Source of the DNA: Prevotella sp.
Lineage (GTDB): Bacteria > Bacteroidota > Bacteroidia > Bacteroidales > Bacteroidaceae
Reading direction: 5' to 3'
Length of the DNA stretch: 32,531 nucleotides
NCBI GenBank assembly: GCA_016284635.1
Contig: JAEEPF010000023.1
Coordinates: forward strand, 1 to 32,531
Under the pieces are notes generated by a model. That model was not told where the DNA came from and made no database searches. It saw only the letters and a program-made list of their open reading frames with translations. Shown in pieces: positions 20,640 through 29,486 of the stretch. Position numbers and translations under genes: made by a program. How positions within the stretch are numbered: position 1 is the first letter of the stretch; every line of letters starts with the position of its first letter.

Positions 20640-23282
20640 ATGAAAAGGATTCTACACCTTATTATAATATATGCCCTCTGTGCTACGGCTCATGCCCAGC
20701 ATGTCTTTCAGGGAACCTCGCTCTCGAAGGCACTAATCGAACTCGACCAGTCAACAAAACACTACGATATCTCGTTTGTCTATGACGAACTGGAGGACTT
20801 CACCGTCACCAAGACCATCAAACGAGGGGCTTCCCTGCCAGATGCTGTACGTGAGGTTTGCGGATTCTATCCAGTCAAAGTGTCTGTCAAGGGGCGGAAC
20901 ATCCTCGTGGAGTGCATGCAGAAAGACCGTACGAAACTGATAGGAAGGCTTATGGACTCTGACCGTCAGCCTGTTGCCTATGCCAACATCATCCTTTACA
21001 ACCCAGTCGATTCTGTCATTATGGAGGGTGGCGTCAGCAACGAGGCTGGCGACTTTGTCATTCCATGCAGTGCTACTCAGGCCAGAGTACGTATAAGTTG
21101 CGTGGGCTTCAAGACCATCGAGCGGCTGATGCCCATTGGCAATGTTGGCACCATCCGTATGCAGATGGAAAACAACTACCTGAGCAACATCACCGTCAGT
21201 GGTCGGCTACCCGTCATCCGCAGCGAGGCAGACCGACTACAATATATTGTCAGCAACGATGAGTTTGCCCGTGGACTCAATGGCCAGGAGTTGCTCAGCC
21301 GTGTGCCGATGGTGACGATGACTGGTGGGCAGGCGATGATTCTTGGCAAGGGCCCAGCCCATTTTATGCTCAACGGTCGTATCACGGACTTAGGCGATGA
21401 TGCCATCCGTCAGAAACTATGGACTATGCGCTCTGAGGACATCGAGCGGATAGAGGTGATTTCCAATCCCTCAGGTCGTGATGTGATGGAGATGGGCGGT
21501 GGTTACATTAACATTGTGCTCCGCCGAGACCAGACGCTCGGATGGCGAGGGGATGTCAGCACGGAGGCAGGCATCAGCGATGACTGGAGTGGATGCGCCA
21601 GCGGCTCTGTCAGCTATGCCTCAGAGAAGTTTGATATGACCATCGATGCCCACGGCGGACGCACCACACAGACAACAGACAACCTGACAACATACCCCTT
21701 TGGGAAGGATGCAGACATTATATCAGATACTCATGCCAAGCTGAAGGACAAAGAGTTGGCCGCCAATCTGATGCTCCGTTATCTGCCCACGAAGTTTTTG
21801 GAGTTAGGAGGCATGCTGTCTTGGCAGGTTCAATGGCCTGAGACTGTCATCGATGGAGAAATCAATTTGGTCAGAACAGATGAGTTCTCAAAATCGAAGG
21901 CCGAACAAAGTCCTGTAGATAACACTACTGTCAAAAGTCTGACTGCCTATTGTGACTGGCACTTGGACTCAAACGGCAAGCTGCTCAGCCTCACTTATCA
22001 GAATTATAAGAAAGACGACGATGGCAGATCTACGGTCTGGACAAACTATAATAGAAGTGCATATAGTAGTGACCATATTCAGTATTTCACTTACCCCGTA
22101 GTACAATGGGAAAACTATGCCAGTAAAGTAGATTATCATATACAATCCGCCAGACTCGATCTGACATTGCCGTTAGGCTTCGCCACGATTGATGCAGGAG
22201 GCTCCTACACCAATATCAAGAATCAAACTCATATAGAAAAGCAGATAGGGGAAGATGATTTCTATTTCATTGGCTATAGTGACTCCAGCTATCAGGAACA
22301 GACAAAGGCAGCATATTTGTCACTCCATCACGACTGGGACTATTTCGGCTTCAAGGCAGGCCTGCGCTATGAACACGTCAGCTGGGACGAAGATACCCGT
22401 GACTACTGGCTACCGTCGCTAAGCCTCTCAGTCAAACCTCATGAAGGACATCATCTGAGTCTCTCATGGGGGACAAGCACTATTCGCCCCAACTTCTATG
22501 ACTTGAATCCCTTCCGCGTCTATAAGTCAATATGGGAATACTCAGAAGGAAACCCTTTGTTAAAGCCAGCCAGGATAAGCAACATAGAACTGAATTACTA
22601 TAATCACAAAGGACTCTATGCCTCCGCTTATCACCATCACGGCAGTAATATGGTGATACGGACAACGAGCTACTCGGCAAATAACAGGCATGAGTATCTT
22701 GCAGAGACGATGCCCCAGAACAATGGGCGCATCAATCAGACTGGTCTTTACCTGCGTTACCAGCGGCAAATGTCAGAGTCTCTGTTGGCAACAGTTGATG
22801 GGAGTGGTTACTATCACGAAGCAACAGCACAATATGATACAGAGGATTGCCATCTCTACGGATGGGGAAGCCGCATTTCTGTTTCTGCCGACTGGTATCT
22901 GAACACTCAGCACACACTCTTGTTGAATGCCCGTTATCAGCATTGGTTTTCTGACTATCGTGATATGACAGAGACAGACAGCTATGGTTATTTCTATTTC
23001 GCCCTGCGATATGCAATGCCGGGTGATTGCCTGAAACTTTCGCTTGTGGCCAACGATCCTTTCCATCAGTTTGTCACAAACGAGAATATCTATAGCAGCA
23101 GGAGAAACATCTCAGATACCCAATCTCTCTCCTATTCTGAGGATATGAGACTTCTGAGCCACACCAATCATCATGCCCATTACATCGGCCTCACCGCCAC
23201 CTACTCCTTCGGCGGCAAGAAGCTGCGCCAAGTCCGCCACGATCTCAACAATTCAGAGTCGAAGCGCGCTGAGAAGCAATAG
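20640..23282 (+). CDS. TonB-dependent transducer-type outer-membrane receptor
   Basis: An 880-residue outer-membrane protein with a signal peptide (to about AHAQ), an STN signalling domain over roughly residues 24-75 (LSKALIELDQ...DISFVYDEL), a carboxypeptidase-regulatory-like domain (LIGRLMDSDRQPVAYANIILYN), a plug-type region (IERIEVISNPSGRDVMEMGGGYINIVL) and a large C-terminal barrel of the outer-membrane beta-barrel family common in Bacteroidota. It is not a SusC homologue and has no SusD partner. The final residues after the barrel (KKLRQVRHDLNNSESKRAEKQ) are hydrophilic. ATG 20640 is preferred over the overlapping GTG at 20637. The STN domain fits signalling to the adjacent anti-sigma protein. 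The ligand is unknown. Confidence 0.88.
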   Translation: MKRILHLIIIYALCATAHAQHVFQGTSLSKALIELDQSTKHYDISFVYDELEDFTVTKTIKRGASLPDAVREVCGFYPVKVSVKGRNILVECMQKDRTKLIGRLMDSDRQPVAYANIILYNPVDSVIMEGGVSNEAGDFVIPCSATQARVRISCVGFKTIERLMPIGNVGTIRMQMENNYLSNITVSGRLPVIRSEADRLQYIVSNDEFARGLNGQELLSRVPMVTMTGGQAMILGKGPAHFMLNGRITDLGDDAIRQKLWTMRSEDIERIEVISNPSGRDVMEMGGGYINIVLRRDQTLGWRGDVSTEAGISDDWSGCASGSVSYASEKFDMTIDAHGGRTTQTTDNLTTYPFGKDADIISDTHAKLKDKELAANLMLRYLPTKFLELGGMLSWQVQWPETVIDGEINLVRTDEFSKSKAEQSPVDNTTVKSLTAYCDWHLDSNGKLLSLTYQNYKKDDDGRSTVWTNYNRSAYSSDHIQYFTYPVVQWENYASKVDYHIQSARLDLTLPLGFATIDAGGSYTNIKNQTHIEKQIGEDDFYFIGYSDSSYQEQTKAAYLSLHHDWDYFGFKAGLRYEHVSWDEDTRDYWLPSLSLSVKPHEGHHLSLSWGTSTIRPNFYDLNPFRVYKSIWEYSEGNPLLKPARISNIELNYYNHKGLYASAYHHHGSNMVIRTTSYSANNRHEYLAETMPQNNGRINQTGLYLRYQRQMSESLLATVDGSGYYHEATAQYDTEDCHLYGWGSRISVSADWYLNTQHTLLLNARYQHWFSDYRDMTETDSYGYFYFALRYAMPGDCLKLSLVANDPFHQFVTNENIYSSRRNISDTQSLSYSEDMRLLSHTNHHAHYIGLTATYSFGGKKLRQVRHDLNNSESKRAEKQ

Positions 23283-23339
23283 ATCAACGCAAAGACCTCC
23301 TTTGAAATGTTAAAGTTGTGTTAAAGTCCGAAAATTCAT

Positions 23340-23462
23340 GCAAGATTTTGGGTGCTCGTTAGTTATATATATGTAGAGAGTTTCCTAAAAAGACCAATTC
23401 GATTCCTATATAATCTCTCTCATTGGCCGCTGTCTGATTTACTCGGACAGCGGCCTTTGTAT
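23340..23462 (+). ncRNA. Possible small RNA with ECF-like promoter and terminator
   Basis: GCAAGATTTT (23340-23349), 14 bases, then a TATATATAT run from 23364 resembles the bipartite ECF-type elements at 14338, 15121, 16865 and 17679 (24-25 bases from GCA to TATA). Downstream, AGAGAGTT and AATCTCTCT can pair, and a strong terminator ends near 23460. This would give a transcript of about 85 bases with no gene in it. It may equally be just the 3' end of the receptor message. Confidence 0.3.
23425..23460 (+). terminator. Strong terminator between receptor and histidine kinase genes
   Basis: GGCCGCTGTCTGA (23425-23437) pairs with TCGGACAGCGGCC (23443-23455) over 13 bp with one G:U pair, a five-base loop, and then TTTGT. 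It separates the convergent receptor and kinase genes. Confidence 0.8.
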
Positions 23463-23473
23463 TGGTAGTGGCT

Positions 23474-25273
23474 TTATATGGTGATGATGAAGCGGGCACC
23501 ATTGGTGTAGGTAGCGTCGAGGCTGACCTCTCCGCCAAGGGAGCGGATAAGACGGCGACAGATGGGAAGGCCTAAGCCGACACCAGTCTTGAAATCGTCC
23601 ACTTTCTGGAAGGTCTCAAAGATGCGCTCCTGATCTTCGGCCTTGATGCCACAGCCTGTGTCCGTCACTATGAAGCGCACTCCATCGCCATAATGCTCAC
23701 AGCGCAACTCCACATGGCCTAACTCCGTGAACTTCATAGCGTTATCCATCAGATGCGTCAAGGCGTTCTTCAGCCGATAGGTGTTGGAACGAATCTTGAA
23801 GTTGTCACTGATGTCCGTCGTGAAGCGCAGTTCCACACCCGTCTTTTGCTTGCCCTTACACTCCTTGACTACCGTGCTGGCGAGTTCGTTGACCAGCACG
23901 TCGGTCTTTTCGCTGTCAGGTATGACATCCTCACTCTCACTCTGCGAGAGTTCCAACAGTTCGTTGATGATGGATGTGATCTGTTCCACATTACTGGTGA
24001 TGCGCATCTGCATATCCCGTTTCTCGTCATCGGAGAGCTCGTAGTTTGGCGAACAGATCACCTCCGCGAACCCAGACACCGCATTCAGGGGCGTGCGGAT
24101 TTCGTGGCTCATGCTCTGGATGAAGGTCGACTTCATACGATCCGACTCTGCTGCACGGCTGAGTGCGGCCCTCAAGTCTTTGTTCTTGGCCCAGATCTTC
24201 CTCATCAGACGGCGACGGCCCATGATGTAAACAAACAGGTAGACTACCGTCAGGCCTATCAGCCAGTTCGTCAGCTGTTTGGCAAGACTCTTGTTTGCGG
24301 CAGCTTCCTCACGGGAGCGCATCAGACTGGTCTCCGCAGCCAGTTGGTTGAAGTTGGCATCCTGGATGACGCTGTAGATGGAGTCCATCTCGATGTAACG
24401 GCGCTTCATCGCCTCAAGACCCTGCGTGAGATCACCCTTCAGGGCATAGATGCGGATGACGGCCAAGGAGCTGTCGACGGCCAGATTACCATCGTGCACC
24501 TTGTCCATCGCTTCCTCGTAGTCCATATTGTATGCCAGGCGGGCTACTTCCAGGATATTGTCATACCGATGATTGAACTCCGCCAGGTCCTGGTTTCGCA
24601 AGTCCGTGTATTGCTCGTATGCCGAGAAGAACTGCTGGGCATCGCCCGTGATGAAATGGATGTAGGCCTTCATCGCCAGCGACATAGAGAGATAGTCGAT
24701 GTTCTTTACCTTCTGGGCTGTCGCAATAGACTGGTCCACCCACTTCAGGGACTTCTGGGGATCCTTCAGGCAGAACATCTCCGCCAGGTTCAGATAGACA
24801 CGCATCGTGAACTTCACATCACGGTCGCCCACCTCCTCTAAGGCCTGCTTGAAGTATGTCTCCCCACGGGTCTTGTCGTGACTGCTGCTGTAGATGTCGC
24901 CGTAGAGTCCTGTGGCCAGATAGTAGTAGTCGCTGGCTTTGTCTTCCCTGACCTCATGGTCCAGGGCTTCTGCAAACTGGATGGCCCGATAGATCTGGTT
25001 ATGCCTGAGCGCAAAGAAGCCCTTGTTGCTCAACAATTTGTAATAGAGCATCTTATAGCCCTTCTTATGCAGTTCGGCGGCATATTCGTTGGCATAGCTG
25101 TAGAATTCTTCGGGCGTGCCGTTCAGGAACAGGTGTCGGAACATCTCATACCTCTCCCAGTCCTTGCCGTCCAAGTCGGCAACGGTCTTCTCTGCGTATG
25201 CAACTGCGGTGCCGCACATCAGAAGGAGAGCAACCGCCAGCAGTTTGAAATATGAAATCGACGTCTTTCCCAT
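23474..25273 (-). CDS. Membrane sensor histidine kinase with periplasmic TPR-like sensor
   Basis: A 599-residue protein with an N-terminal signal segment (LLAVALLLMCGTAVAYAE), a helical TPR-like region to about residue 330 (KLLSNKGFFALRHNQIYRAIQFAEAL, SLKWVDQSIATAQKV), a membrane helix at about 333-352 (LTNWLIGLTVVYLFVYIMG), then the kinase. His390 in SHEIRTPLNAV is the phosphorylation site. The N box NALTHLMDNAMKFT, G1 DTGCGI and G2 GVGLGL are intact. No receiver domain or response regulator gene is adjacent, so its partner is elsewhere. Its ATG lies two bases after the stop of the esterase gene, indicating co-transcription with it. Confidence 0.9.
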   Translation of the reverse strand: MGKTSISYFKLLAVALLLMCGTAVAYAEKTVADLDGKDWERYEMFRHLFLNGTPEEFYSYANEYAAELHKKGYKMLYYKLLSNKGFFALRHNQIYRAIQFAEALDHEVREDKASDYYYLATGLYGDIYSSSHDKTRGETYFKQALEEVGDRDVKFTMRVYLNLAEMFCLKDPQKSLKWVDQSIATAQKVKNIDYLSMSLAMKAYIHFITGDAQQFFSAYEQYTDLRNQDLAEFNHRYDNILEVARLAYNMDYEEAMDKVHDGNLAVDSSLAVIRIYALKGDLTQGLEAMKRRYIEMDSIYSVIQDANFNQLAAETSLMRSREEAAANKSLAKQLTNWLIGLTVVYLFVYIMGRRRLMRKIWAKNKDLRAALSRAAESDRMKSTFIQSMSHEIRTPLNAVSGFAEVICSPNYELSDDEKRDMQMRITSNVEQITSIINELLELSQSESEDVIPDSEKTDVLVNELASTVVKECKGKQKTGVELRFTTDISDNFKIRSNTYRLKNALTHLMDNAMKFTELGHVELRCEHYGDGVRFIVTDTGCGIKAEDQERIFETFQKVDDFKTGVGLGLPICRRLIRSLGGEVSLDATYTNGARFIITI

Positions 25274-25275
25274 GT

Positions 25276-26757
25276 TTAGCGGATGATGATTTTCTTGTTG
25301 TTCTGGATGTAGATGCCAGGACGGAGGCTCTTCTCGTTCATACGGCGGCCGTTGAGGTCGTAGATGACGCCGTCTTTGCTGCTGTCTGCCTTACGGACGG
25401 TCTTGATGGCTGTCGAGGTGTCCTCCTTCAGCGTGCAGAGGGTGAAGTAGGTGGGTTCGTCGTATTTGGCGGCGGTCGCATCCTTGAGATACTTGCCCGT
25501 GCCGACGTTCCTCAGCGTCCAGCCCTTGTCCTCCACATACTGGATGTCCCAGACGGCACCATCGGGGATGTCGTAGCCTCTCTGGCTGTTCAGACCGTTG
25601 ATGAAGCTGTAGTCGCCAGTCTCGGCCTGAGAGTTGAGATAGCCGATGTCACCATCCATCTGGTATTCCTCACCGTCAGGAGTGACGAGTTTCAGTGAGC
25701 GTCCGCCGGAGATTCTTGAAATCTTGAACTGATAACCCTCATTGGATACGTCGAATGCTGTCTTATAGTCGTCGTAAGCCAGATCCTGCCCGATAGAACA
25801 GTATAAAGCCTTGTCCTCTGCCTCGTTGACGATGGCAAAGGTCTTGCCGGACAAGGCTGCCAAAGAGCCTGTGAGGCGCTCGTCGATGGTCCATTTCTTG
25901 GTGTATGCTTCAGGATGGTTCAGCACATCCAGGACAGCCGCAGCATAGCGCTTTCCGAAGATGCGGTAGCCCTCTGCCGAGAAATGCCAGGGGTCAACGC
26001 CATTGCCTGGAATGTCTTTGGCAGATACGACGTGGCCCGTAGGAATGACCTCAGGAATCTTTGCGACGACATGATTGTGCCAAGAGCAGCCGCCACCCTG
26101 ATCCTCATATTCCGTCTCACCGACAAAGATATGAACATCGGAAGCCCTGAGGCCGAGATCCTTCAGCATGTCCTTGTAGATCTTCTTCACCTTGTCAGGC
26201 CAGTCTTCCTGACCATTGTTCGTCTCTCCCTGGTGCAGCAGGATGCCTTTGATGACACCTACCTCCTGGGCCTTCTTGGCCATCTCGATGATGCGGCCGT
26301 AAGGGTTCTCGCCGTAGTAGTTCCTGGCTATCTGAGCCCACCACTCGTTGTAATTATCCTTGTATTTCTGCTCGTACAGATCCTTGTCGAACATCTCGAT
26401 GGGACTGCCGCCCATCGCAACGGCAATGACGCCGATCTTCTTGTCGGGGAGTTCTTGCACCATTGTACGACCGAAATAGTCGGAAGGTCCAAGCTTACCC
26501 ACAGGGTTGACGATGGGGCACTCGGCCTTGTACCAGTTGCCCAAGGTGCGCTTGGGATTGTCAAAGTTACATGTTGCCAGCATCTGGAAACGCTCATCGA
26601 CATTTCCCACGTCCTGGGCTTCCCACTCGGCATTACCCTCCATGTTCGACTGTCCGAAGCAGATATAGATATAGAAATTCGGATCTACTTCTGCATTTGC
26701 TCTGAGTAAACTGGTCATCAGCATCAGACCAGTAAGGAAAAACAATTTTTTCATCAT
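25276..26757 (-). CDS. Secreted SGNH-type carbohydrate esterase
   Basis: A 493-residue secreted protein (signal MMKKLFFLTGLMLMTSLLRANA). The catalytic domain of the sialate O-acetylesterase/acetylxylan esterase (CE6-like) type shows block I GQSNMEG with nucleophile S37, AVAMGGSP, LLHQGETN, and the D255-x-x-H258 pair in DPWHFSAEG. A second domain (about residues 295-455) looks like a beta-rich accessory module. The protein ends with YDLNGRR...GIYIQNNKKIIIR, a tail like that of the GH43 enzyme at 158-1927. It probably removes acetyl groups from plant or host glycans outside the cell. It lies 35 bases after the aminopeptidase and two bases before the kinase gene. Confidence 0.85.
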   Translation of the reverse strand: MMKKLFFLTGLMLMTSLLRANAEVDPNFYIYICFGQSNMEGNAEWEAQDVGNVDERFQMLATCNFDNPKRTLGNWYKAECPIVNPVGKLGPSDYFGRTMVQELPDKKIGVIAVAMGGSPIEMFDKDLYEQKYKDNYNEWWAQIARNYYGENPYGRIIEMAKKAQEVGVIKGILLHQGETNNGQEDWPDKVKKIYKDMLKDLGLRASDVHIFVGETEYEDQGGGCSWHNHVVAKIPEVIPTGHVVSAKDIPGNGVDPWHFSAEGYRIFGKRYAAAVLDVLNHPEAYTKKWTIDERLTGSLAALSGKTFAIVNEAEDKALYCSIGQDLAYDDYKTAFDVSNEGYQFKISRISGGRSLKLVTPDGEEYQMDGDIGYLNSQAETGDYSFINGLNSQRGYDIPDGAVWDIQYVEDKGWTLRNVGTGKYLKDATAAKYDEPTYFTLCTLKEDTSTAIKTVRKADSSKDGVIYDLNGRRMNEKSLRPGIYIQNNKKIIIR

Positions 26758-26792
26758 AACGAGATTAATATATTAAATAGGTGTCATTGGGA

Positions 26793-29372
26793 TTATTTCT
26801 TTTTCTTCACGGGTGCCTTCTTGGCAGGCGCCTTCTTTGCTGGTGCCTTCTTGACAGGCTTCGCGGGCGTGAGGTTTTTCTTCGGCACGATGAGGGGCTG
26901 GGCCTTCGTGACGTAGGTCTGCTGTTTCATCAGGATCCAGGCTGCCTCGAAGATCTTGTTGCGAAGGTACTCTGGATAGTTGGGATTGGAACTGATGAAC
27001 TTCTCCACTATCAGACGGGCCTCCTTGCTCTTATGTGATCCCAGCATCGCCTGCAGCCAATTGGTGGGGAAGAAGATGTCGCTGGTCTGCTGGATATACT
27101 GCAGCGATTTCAGTCCTGGCTCGATGAGGGCATTGCTGACAGGCTCGTAGACATCGGAGTTAAGCAACTGTAGGGCTTTCAGGGCCCAAGGCTCCTGCTC
27201 GCGGTTCTGGGGATTGAGCATCTCGTTGAATAGTCTGGTGCGCAGGGCAGGGTCAGGACTACAGACACGACTGATATAGTCGAACTCCCGTCGCTCGTCT
27301 TCACTCTTCAAGCGCTTCCGCTGTGCAGCCAGCACAGGATGGTAGGTGTCGCCACGGACAATAGCCAGGCGGTAGGCCATGTTCATATAGTCTTGTTCGC
27401 TGAAGAGCGGGTCGTTATGCTGCTGCCAGATGGAGTAGATCTTATCGAGCAGTTCTGGTGATGTGGCGTTCGAACCCAACTTGCGGATGACGTATTGGCG
27501 GCACTCCTTCGTGCGGTTCTCACCCAGCAGGTCCATCATGCAGAGTTCGAGGGTCTTGCGCTGCTCTGGGGCGAGGTCGAAGGCAATCTTGAACATGTGG
27601 TCGACGGCCGAAGACATGATGAGCGGGTTGTGCTCTTTCATCATAAAGCGGTAAAGCTCGCCGAAGTGTGAGGGCGGGATGCGTCCTAAGAGGTAGTTGT
27701 CGTGGATGGTGAGCAGCAAGGCATAGCGGTTCAGGTCGTTGCGGGTGGTGATGAGTCGCTTGGGCAGGATGACGGCATACTCATCGTCGAGGGTGAAGTG
27801 TCCGTAGCCCTTGCCGTCGTAGTTGGGGATGATGTAGTTGGGCTTGCCTGCCACCTTGATGGTAAAGGTGGACTCTTTCATATCGACATTGACGGTACGA
27901 CTGGTGCCGAGTTCGTAGATGAGACGCACCTGGAACTTCTGCGGCCAGACGAGTCCCCGCTTATAGGGGTCGCTCTGGGTGATGACGATGTTGCCGTCCT
28001 TGTAGGCGGTGTGGATCGTGGGCATGCCCTTCTGCTTCACCCATACCTCACTGAACTGTCGGACATTGGCCTTGGGTGCCGCAGAGTCGAGCGTCGCGAC
28101 GAGATCGTCCCACGAGGCATTGTTGAACAGGTGGTCGTGAAGGTATTTCTGTAAGCCTGACTGCATCTCTGGGGCTCCCATCACCTCTTCGAGCATCCGC
28201 ATCATGACGGGTGCCTTGTCGTAGATGATGTTGTCATAGAGCAGGCTGGCATGGTTCATGTTCATCAGTTCCTGGGCGATGGGGTGGGTGCCGTCAGTAC
28301 GGTCGATGGCGATAGCCCGGCTCTGGTAGGTTTTCAGGAAGTTCAGTTCGTGGTCGATGCGGGAGAACGTACGACGGGTAATCTTCGAGGCCATGAAGTT
28401 GGCGAGTACCTCCTTGGTCCATACATCCTCAAACCACTTCAGCGACACAAGGTCGCCAAACCACAGGTGGGCTGTCTCGTGGGCAATCAGTTCCAGACGG
28501 GCTGCCTTCTCCTCTTGCGTGGCGTTCTTCTCCAAGAAGATGCGACGGTCGTTCATCTGGATGGCTCCCGGATGTTCCATACCGCCAAACTGATAGCCTG
28601 GCAGCACCACCATACCATACTCCTTGAAGGGACAGGCGATGCCCGTATAACCCTCCATCCATTTCAAAGCCTGGGCTGCCTCGTCGAACACCTGGTCGAG
28701 TTGTGCCACCTTATAGGGATCGGTCTCACGGTAGAGGATGCGCATGGGGCGCCCCTCACGGACAGAGGTCTTCTCCTGGAACTTACCTGCCACAAAAGAA
28801 TATAGATAGGTGGGGAGTTGGCAGACATTGTCGCTTGTCATCGTCTTCCAACCCTCTGGCACCTTGAGCGAGGTGACAAACACAGCCCTGAGGTCGGGCT
28901 GGTCGAAACAAGGGAAGACGGAGCGCGCCATATCGGGCACAAAGAGGGTGTACATATAGTCGGCGTTGCGGTTCAGGGCCTTGTCACTGGCTTCGAATTC
29001 CAGTTCAACCTTGTTGTCGCCTTCGAGCATTGATGCCATAGGGATGATGATATGTTCGTCCTTATAGACGACTTCTGCACCACGACGCTTCTTTTTCTTG
29101 TCCCAGACGTAGCAGGTACCGTCGAACTCTCCTTGGAAGTCGAGTACCACATCCTGTGGCGCCTTCAGATTGAAGGAAATCACAACCTTGCCTTTTACAC
29201 GCTCATGTGGATCAGCAGGAATATTAAAGGAGAGGTCATATATGATTTTGCTGATGTTGGCCTTTCGGTGCTCCGCAAGTTCCTTGGATACGCCTTCCGA
29301 TAGCATCTGGGCGCTCATGGTCTGCGTGGTCAGGCACAGGGCCAACACGAAGATTAGTATAATATTTTTCAT
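26793..29372 (-). CDS. M1-family zinc aminopeptidase, exported
   Basis: An 859-residue exported peptidase (signal MKNIILIFVLALCLTTQTMSA). The M1 exopeptidase motif appears as GGMEH. The zinc site is H298-E299-x-x-H302 with E321 eighteen residues further (HETAHLWFGDL...WTKE), so catalysis should be intact. It releases N-terminal amino acids from peptides, probably in the periplasm. The C terminus is a tail of Lys, Ala and Pro repeats (PAKKAPAKKAPVKKKK), unusual for an M1 enzyme and reminiscent of histone H1-like tails. ATG 29372 was chosen because the signal peptide begins there; a TTG at 29396 is unlikely. It is the first gene of a probable unit with the esterase and histidine kinase genes. 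Confidence 0.93.
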   Translation of the reverse strand: MKNIILIFVLALCLTTQTMSAQMLSEGVSKELAEHRKANISKIIYDLSFNIPADPHERVKGKVVISFNLKAPQDVVLDFQGEFDGTCYVWDKKKKRRGAEVVYKDEHIIIPMASMLEGDNKVELEFEASDKALNRNADYMYTLFVPDMARSVFPCFDQPDLRAVFVTSLKVPEGWKTMTSDNVCQLPTYLYSFVAGKFQEKTSVREGRPMRILYRETDPYKVAQLDQVFDEAAQALKWMEGYTGIACPFKEYGMVVLPGYQFGGMEHPGAIQMNDRRIFLEKNATQEEKAARLELIAHETAHLWFGDLVSLKWFEDVWTKEVLANFMASKITRRTFSRIDHELNFLKTYQSRAIAIDRTDGTHPIAQELMNMNHASLLYDNIIYDKAPVMMRMLEEVMGAPEMQSGLQKYLHDHLFNNASWDDLVATLDSAAPKANVRQFSEVWVKQKGMPTIHTAYKDGNIVITQSDPYKRGLVWPQKFQVRLIYELGTSRTVNVDMKESTFTIKVAGKPNYIIPNYDGKGYGHFTLDDEYAVILPKRLITTRNDLNRYALLLTIHDNYLLGRIPPSHFGELYRFMMKEHNPLIMSSAVDHMFKIAFDLAPEQRKTLELCMMDLLGENRTKECRQYVIRKLGSNATSPELLDKIYSIWQQHNDPLFSEQDYMNMAYRLAIVRGDTYHPVLAAQRKRLKSEDERREFDYISRVCSPDPALRTRLFNEMLNPQNREQEPWALKALQLLNSDVYEPVSNALIEPGLKSLQYIQQTSDIFFPTNWLQAMLGSHKSKEARLIVEKFISSNPNYPEYLRNKIFEAAWILMKQQTYVTKAQPLIVPKKNLTPAKPVKKAPAKKAPAKKAPVKKKK

Positions 29373-29393
29373 CGTTAATCGGTTTTTTGCTTG

Positions 29394-29401
29394 CAAATTT
29401 A
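29394..29401 (-). promoter_or_regulatory. Possible -7 element for the aminopeptidase gene
   Basis: TAAATTTG on the minus strand lies 21 bases before the aminopeptidase ATG and fits TAnnTTTG. No clear -33 element is seen. Confidence 0.45.
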
Positions 29402-29454
29402 ATTAAAATATTCTAAACCTGCACGTTTTTCATGGTTTTTTTGCGACAGATTAG

Positions 29455-29462
29455 TAATTTTG
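29455..29462 (+). promoter_or_regulatory. Possible -7 element for the PagL-like gene
   Basis: TAATTTTG lies 24 bases before ATG 29487 and is divergent from the aminopeptidase promoter. No good -33 TTG is found at the usual distance. Confidence 0.45.
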
Positions 29463-29486
29463 TGTCGTTATTATCAAAAAAAGTGC

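Noticed and set aside
23753..24841. Long plus-strand reading frame of 362 codons opposite the histidine kinase gene
   Set aside because: It is a codon-bias shadow of the kinase, without a recognisable domain, signal or promoter.
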